A model generated the notes under the pieces. That model saw only the letters and a list, made by a program, of their open reading frames with translations, made no database searches and was not told the origin of the DNA. DNA of 47,298 nt from DATGJX01 sp035279385. GTDB lineage: Bacteria > Vulcanimicrobiota > Vulcanimicrobiia > Vulcanimicrobiales > Vulcanimicrobiaceae. Below are positions 43,628 to 47,298 of this stretch, in pieces; position 1 is the first letter of the stretch, and every line of letters begins with the position of its first letter. The stretch spans positions 1 through 47,298 of the forward strand of contig DATEHZ010000040.1 of assembly GCA_035279385.1 (NCBI GenBank), in the 5' to 3' direction. The translations under genes and the position numbers were made by a program.

Positions 43628-44251
43628 GACCAGCACGTCGCGCACGTTGCTAAGATTGTAATAGTCATAATCTCCAAAATAATACGTTCCAGGCGTGGAC
43701 AGCGAAAACGGTTGTGAGAAGCAAGCGCCGAACGTGGCGGATTCGGAAATTCGCCCAGTCGACCACTGCGTTTGTGAGATTTGCGCTCCTATCGGCTGCT
43801 GCGTTGAGGCCGGAAAGTGGTATGGAACGGATGGGAACGCCGTAGCGCTGGGAAAGCCGACGGCGGAATGCACGATCGGCGTCGTGCCGGTTTCCGCATT
43901 TGCAAACTGCAAGACGTCGGTCGTTTTCGCCGTGATAACCGAAGCCACGTTTGCGTACGTTCCGGTGCTCGGATCGGCCGTCGTATAGCCGCTGATCTCG
44001 CCGTAGTTGGGCGAGCTCGTCGGTGCAATCGCTAAGCTCATTGCGACGATGACGGTGGCGCTCGAAGCCTGTCCGTTACACGCACCGGGGCTGGATGAGG
44101 GTCCAGGCGACGGAGTCGAGCTCGCGCCGGTCGAGGGAAATGGCGATGGGGACGGTAGAATCGCGTTGCCGCCTACGGGCAGGTGCGCACAGGCTCCAAT
44201 GGAGACGAGCATGCCCGAAAAGATTATGACGCGAAAGATTTCTGTGCGCAT
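43616..44251 (-). CDS. lipoprotein with cupredoxin-like domain
   Basis: 211 residues. A lipoprotein signal peptide ends in VSIGAC (lipobox, Cys21), followed by a Ser/Pro-rich linker (about 31-58), then one beta-rich domain. Strand patterns VLQFANAETGTTPIVHSAVGF and SLSTPGTYYFGDYDYYN resemble the cupredoxin fold of plastocyanin-like proteins, with a possible copper His in IVHSAV. The usual Cys-x-His...Met cluster after PGTYYF is absent, though a Cys lies 14 residues before it, so copper binding is doubtful. ATG at 44251 overlaps the secretin stop by one base (TAATG), showing coupled translation. Function unknown. Confidence 0.62.
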   Translation of the reverse strand: MRTEIFRVIIFSGMLVSIGACAHLPVGGNAILPSPSPFPSTGASSTPSPGPSSSPGACNGQASSATVIVAMSLAIAPTSSPNYGEISGYTTADPSTGTYANVASVITAKTTDVLQFANAETGTTPIVHSAVGFPSATAFPSVPYHFPASTQQPIGAQISQTQWSTGRISESATFGACFSQPFSLSTPGTYYFGDYDYYNLSNVRDVLVVTQ

Positions 44252-46734
44252 TAGTAGGTAACGGTGAGTGGTACGGCAATGGTCGCCATCGCGCCGTCGG
44301 CACGCACGGCCTTGAGAACCATCTGCGCCTGCCCGGATCCGTATGGGATGCCGGCCGCGCTAAACGGGAACGTCGATTGAAACTGTCCGGGCGCCGTTTG
44401 CTTTATCTCCGTAGAAAGTGTTCCAAAGCCGAACGTGAGATGCGCGACATTGGTGGTAGTGATCACCGACACGGTGATCGGTGCACCGTCCTTAACCACC
44501 GTCGGTGAGACCTGTGCGTAAAAGATCTGGACCGGATCGGTCGGCTTGGCGTAATTGTTTTGCGGTGCTTGCCCGTACGTGAAGACATTCATCTGACCGA
44601 ATGCCGTCGGGGTTGGACGCGGTGCGGGTCCGGCGGCGGGTGTCGCCGTCGCCCGTGCGCTCGGCGAGGGACGGGTTGACGTTACGGGCGACGGCGGCGT
44701 TGGCGAAGGCGGCGGGGTCAGCGCGCGTTCCGGCAGAACCGGCGGCGAAGGCGGAGGCGTCGTGACCGGTCGTGGCGTCGGCAACGTCGTGCCCGGCGGC
44801 AGCGTCGGCAGTGGCTGCGCGGTCGGAATAGCGGGGAGCGGAGGCCCCGGCATCGTGTTGATGTTGCCGGGCTCTACAATATGCGGCGTAACCGTTATGA
44901 CGAGTTCATTGCGCTGTGAGTTCAGCGTTTCGTTTCGGAACAGATGTCCGACGAGCGGAATGTCGCCCAGAATCGGAATGCGGCTCTCCGTGCGGTTAAC
45001 CGTATTTTCGATAAGGCCGCCGATAATGAGCGTCTGATCCGCTTGCAGCCCAACGGTGGTGGCCGTGTCGCGCGTCGAAATCTGCGGCACTCCATTGAGA
45101 ATGCCCGACAGGTTGTTCACCGTCGGATGAAGGGTAACCGTGATATAATCGCCCGCGTTAACGACCGGTGTGATATCGAGCGTTACGCCGGTTTGGAAAC
45201 TTTGGATCTGCGTCGTAGCCACTGTTCCGGCGCCGCCGCCTGCCGTCGTCAGCACCGAGATCGTATCGCCGGCGCGGATGGAGGCGGTACGACCCGATAC
45301 CGTCGTAATGCGCGGGTCGGAGAGAATGCGCGCGTAGCCGCGCTGAATGAGCAGGTTGAGTTGCACGCCCAAACTCAGCGGACTGCGCGTGAATGGTAAG
45401 AGCCCGATCGGCTGGGGCGGCGGCGTCCCGCCGTTGAGCGGGAGCGGGGGCGTCGATTCATTGAAGGTCGTGCTCACGACGGGCTGAGCAAACTGCAGGC
45501 CGAGATTTTTGGCCGCCGTTTCATCGACCTCGAGTACTTCCGTGTCAAGCACGACGAGCGGCTCTGCGACGTCGAGTTTATCAATCAGATCCTTGGCGAG
45601 TCTGATGCTATACGAGCTGCCCGTCAGTATCATCTGGTTGGAATTAGGCGGTACGGTGATCTTGAGGTCCGGCGCTTGCGAAGAGAGCGCTTGCGTAACG
45701 GTGGTTGCCAAGTCGGTGGCCGATGTCGAAGGAGCGCCGTTGAGACCGGGCACGGCCGCGCGAAGCGTGTAGACTTCACTTGCACCGCCTGGTCCAGCGT
45801 ACGCCGTGGCCGTCGTCCCGGGCTGCGCGATCGGCAAACCATCGCTTTGAGAGGTTGAGGGACCGGTCTGTTCACCATCGAGTTGCGCAATGCCGTCCGC
45901 GATACGTTTTTGCACGGCAGCCGTGGCGCGCACCGTAAGCGCATTTAAGTCCTTGTCGACGGTAACTTCGATATTCGAAAAAGACCGCTTGAGCAAATCG
46001 GCGACGGAGGTTGCGTCGACGTAGCGCATACGATAAATCTGCGTATAGGCAATATTCGTCTGCGGTTCGTCCAATTGCGTGACCAGATCTTTTGCATGCG
46101 CGACCGCATCCGCCGGACCGCTAAGCAAGATGTCCGAGCCCGAAACGGCAACGTGCACGTCGCGTACCGCGGAGGCCACCTCTCGTGCGACGTCGCGCGG
46201 ACGCCGCTGGAGGACGCGCATCACCTGCGCCGGCGGGTACGAAGGCGCCGGCGTTGTCAGCGGCGTGTCGATGGAACTGATGATCGAGTCGATTTCCTGC
46301 ACGTCTTGCTGCGTCGCAGAGATCAGGACCGTCTTGTTGGGTCCCGCGGCAAAGCGTGCGGCCGGATAGAGCGCGTGCAGCTTCGGCATGACTTCCTGGG
46401 GCGTCGTATGATGGAGTTGCTGCGCCTGCGAAACGTATGAGCGCGGGTTCTTCACGTCTATGCCGGAAACGATGGTCCGGATGTCGTTTTCAATGTTCGG
46501 GCGTGCAAGCACGATGAGCGAGTTGGCCGCATGGTCAACCGTGATCTTCACTTGAGGGTAGAGTCCGCGCACAATCTCCGCTGCGCGATCGACGCTGATG
46601 ACACTGACGGTAATTACGACGGGTGTAAGTGGCGCGGATTGCGAGGATGTATGCCTGGCCGCAGTGCCTGGGCTGGGCATGACTGCGACCAACATGCCGA
46701 GGAGCATGATCACCGTAACTGCGCGCTTAACCAT
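44251..46734 (-). CDS. secretin with proline-rich linker and extra C-terminal domain
   Basis: 827 residues from ATG 46734, with signal peptide (VKRAVTVIMLLGMLVAVMPSPGTAA). N-domains come first (three or four repeats, e.g. VKITVDHAANSLIVLARPNIENDI), then the secretin core: VLDTEVLEVDETAAKNLGLQ, RILSDPRITTVSGRTASIRAG and the signature SRIPILGDIPLVGHLFRNE. Secretins form the outer-membrane gate of type II secretion, type IV pili or related systems. After the core there is a long Pro/Thr/Ser-rich linker and an Ig-like domain of about 110 residues, unusual for the family. No pilus or secretion ATPase gene is near. GGAAGG nine bases upstream supports the start; an earlier ATG at 46785 would spoil the signal peptide. 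Confidence 0.88.
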   Translation of the reverse strand: MVKRAVTVIMLLGMLVAVMPSPGTAARHTSSQSAPLTPVVITVSVISVDRAAEIVRGLYPQVKITVDHAANSLIVLARPNIENDIRTIVSGIDVKNPRSYVSQAQQLHHTTPQEVMPKLHALYPAARFAAGPNKTVLISATQQDVQEIDSIISSIDTPLTTPAPSYPPAQVMRVLQRRPRDVAREVASAVRDVHVAVSGSDILLSGPADAVAHAKDLVTQLDEPQTNIAYTQIYRMRYVDATSVADLLKRSFSNIEVTVDKDLNALTVRATAAVQKRIADGIAQLDGEQTGPSTSQSDGLPIAQPGTTATAYAGPGGASEVYTLRAAVPGLNGAPSTSATDLATTVTQALSSQAPDLKITVPPNSNQMILTGSSYSIRLAKDLIDKLDVAEPLVVLDTEVLEVDETAAKNLGLQFAQPVVSTTFNESTPPLPLNGGTPPPQPIGLLPFTRSPLSLGVQLNLLIQRGYARILSDPRITTVSGRTASIRAGDTISVLTTAGGGAGTVATTQIQSFQTGVTLDITPVVNAGDYITVTLHPTVNNLSGILNGVPQISTRDTATTVGLQADQTLIIGGLIENTVNRTESRIPILGDIPLVGHLFRNETLNSQRNELVITVTPHIVEPGNINTMPGPPLPAIPTAQPLPTLPPGTTLPTPRPVTTPPPSPPVLPERALTPPPSPTPPSPVTSTRPSPSARATATPAAGPAPRPTPTAFGQMNVFTYGQAPQNNYAKPTDPVQIFYAQVSPTVVKDGAPITVSVITTTNVAHLTFGFGTLSTEIKQTAPGQFQSTFPFSAAGIPYGSGQAQMVLKAVRADGAMATIAVPLTVTY

Positions 46735-46868
46735 GGGGTAGAGCCTTCCCGAATCCGACGTCGCTGATCGACCACGGCGAACCATGGCCGCGTGCGTAGC
46801 CTACAACCGCCTTTGCGCACGCGTAAAGCGCCAGTTGAACTCGTGGACCGCCGATGGTACGCCCACTC

Positions 46869-46886
46869 ACCGAAGTGGCTTCGGGT
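46869..46886. terminator. weak hairpin after the partial MocR-like gene
   Basis: Following the stop of the partial gene, CCGAAG, a short loop and CTTCGG form a 6-bp stem, itself enclosed by GATGGTA (46853-46859) and TACCATC (46889-46895) arms. There is no U-run. It could slow or end transcription into the secretin gene, or be an operator. Low certainty. Confidence 0.35.
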
Positions 46887-46893
46887 ACTACCA

Positions 46894-47298
46894 TCATCTG
46901 CTCGCCACCATCAATTCGCGGACGACGTGTGACAAGCGGCGCAGGCCGACCTGAATGGCCGGCGGCGGCAGCGAGCTCACGCACAGCCGCAGGTAGTCGT
47001 CCAACGTGCCGTCGGCGGCGAAGAGGTCGCCGCACAGAAAGTAGATGCCGGCGGCAGCGCAGCGCGCGCGTACCGCGGCCGAGGTGAGCGGAGCCGGCAA
47101 CCGGCAAAACAGGTGATAGCCGCCTCGTGGTTCGCAGTACAACTGTAGACTGCCGTCATCGCGCACCTCTCGGAGCGCTGCTTCGAGCCGGTCGCGGTAT
47201 GCGGTGCGGCTGCGGCGCAAATGCCCTTCCACATCGCCCGTGGAGAGCCAGCCGTCGAGCAAAAGCTGGCTTACATTTCCGGTGTGCACGTCGCTCAA
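46894..47298 (-). CDS. MocR-family regulator, C-terminal part only (runs off window)
   Basis: The last 134 codons of a gene that begins beyond the right edge. The sequence (VSQLLLDGWLSTGDVEGHLRRSR, LYCEPRGGYHLFCRLPAP, LCGDLFAADGTLDDYLRLCVSSLPPPAIQVGLRRL) closely follows the C-terminal third of the complete MocR protein at 41068-42618 (VSQLLIDGWLSMGKVG..., CGDSFSHDGNYSDYLRLCTSRLPPPAIQVGIRRL). It is the substrate/ligand-binding part of the aminotransferase-like domain. The secretin gene lies 160 bp downstream on the same strand. Confidence 0.85.
   Translation of the reverse strand: MSDVHTGNVSQLLLDGWLSTGDVEGHLRRSRTAYRDRLEAALREVRDDGSLQLYCEPRGGYHLFCRLPAPLTSAAVRARCAAAGIYFLCGDLFAADGTLDDYLRLCVSSLPPPAIQVGLRRLSHVVRELMVASR

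Overview
The window reads as chromosomal DNA of a GC-rich, diderm (two-membrane) bacterium. Secretin, LptD-like and other outer-membrane-type proteins sit beside an actinobacterial-style two-subunit acyl-CoA carboxylase with a tiny third subunit, an NHLM-type peptide exporter, and GTG/TTG starts with 4-bp ATGA/GTGA overlaps. This mix suggests a lineage such as Candidatus Eremiobacterota (WPS-2); that assignment is an inference from gene content, not from a marker gene. No rRNA, tRNA, CRISPR array, transposase or integrase was seen.

Layout. (1) 1-2576, minus: end of an NHLM peptide-export operon (two membrane-fusion proteins, then a C39-peptidase ABC transporter cut by the window edge). (2) 2721-7655, minus: a lipid-precursor operon transcribed pccB-like carboxyltransferase > DsrE-like protein > fabI > 42-residue epsilon-like subunit > biotin carboxylase/BCCP. 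(3) 7713-15903, plus: glgB-glgX-malQ-manC/PMM fusion, overlapping or nearly so, with a convergent glycogen-synthase-like glycosyltransferase (15893-17152). (4) 17270-22113: membrane diguanylate cyclase, small exported OB-fold protein, LptD-like outer-membrane protein, small secreted proteins, a hotdog thioesterase and a SufT-like protein. (5) 22252-26350, plus: clpC with a clear terminator, a flavodiiron-type metallo-beta-lactamase, and a PEP-mutase/isocitrate-lyase family enzyme.

(6) 26351-39750 is the accessory centre and is visibly more AT-rich. Two copies of a two-gene module stand head to head: HTH-TPR regulator (549 aa in both copies) followed by a giant exported sedolisin-like peptidase (1482 and 1419 aa). 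One copy runs left on the minus strand, the other right on the plus strand. Between them lie a truncated unidentified gene and a near-identical copy of the 3' end of the PEP-mutase-like gene. Related 13-20 bp hairpins in the same orientation mark both outer edges. Both peptidase genes have the same promoter layout (TTGCCA, then an extended TGC-CATAA -10), also found before a MocR regulator gene at 42.7 kb.

(7) 39791-47298, minus: a partial second MocR-type regulator, a secretin with a proline-rich tail, a small lipoprotein, a PHP-family protein that has lost most metal-binding residues, a complete MocR regulator, and a Cys/Met-metabolism PLP enzyme.

The best candidate for something undescribed is the inverted twin regulator-peptidase locus. 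The shared promoter motif hints that it and the MocR/secretin neighbourhood may answer to a common signal; that link is a hypothesis.
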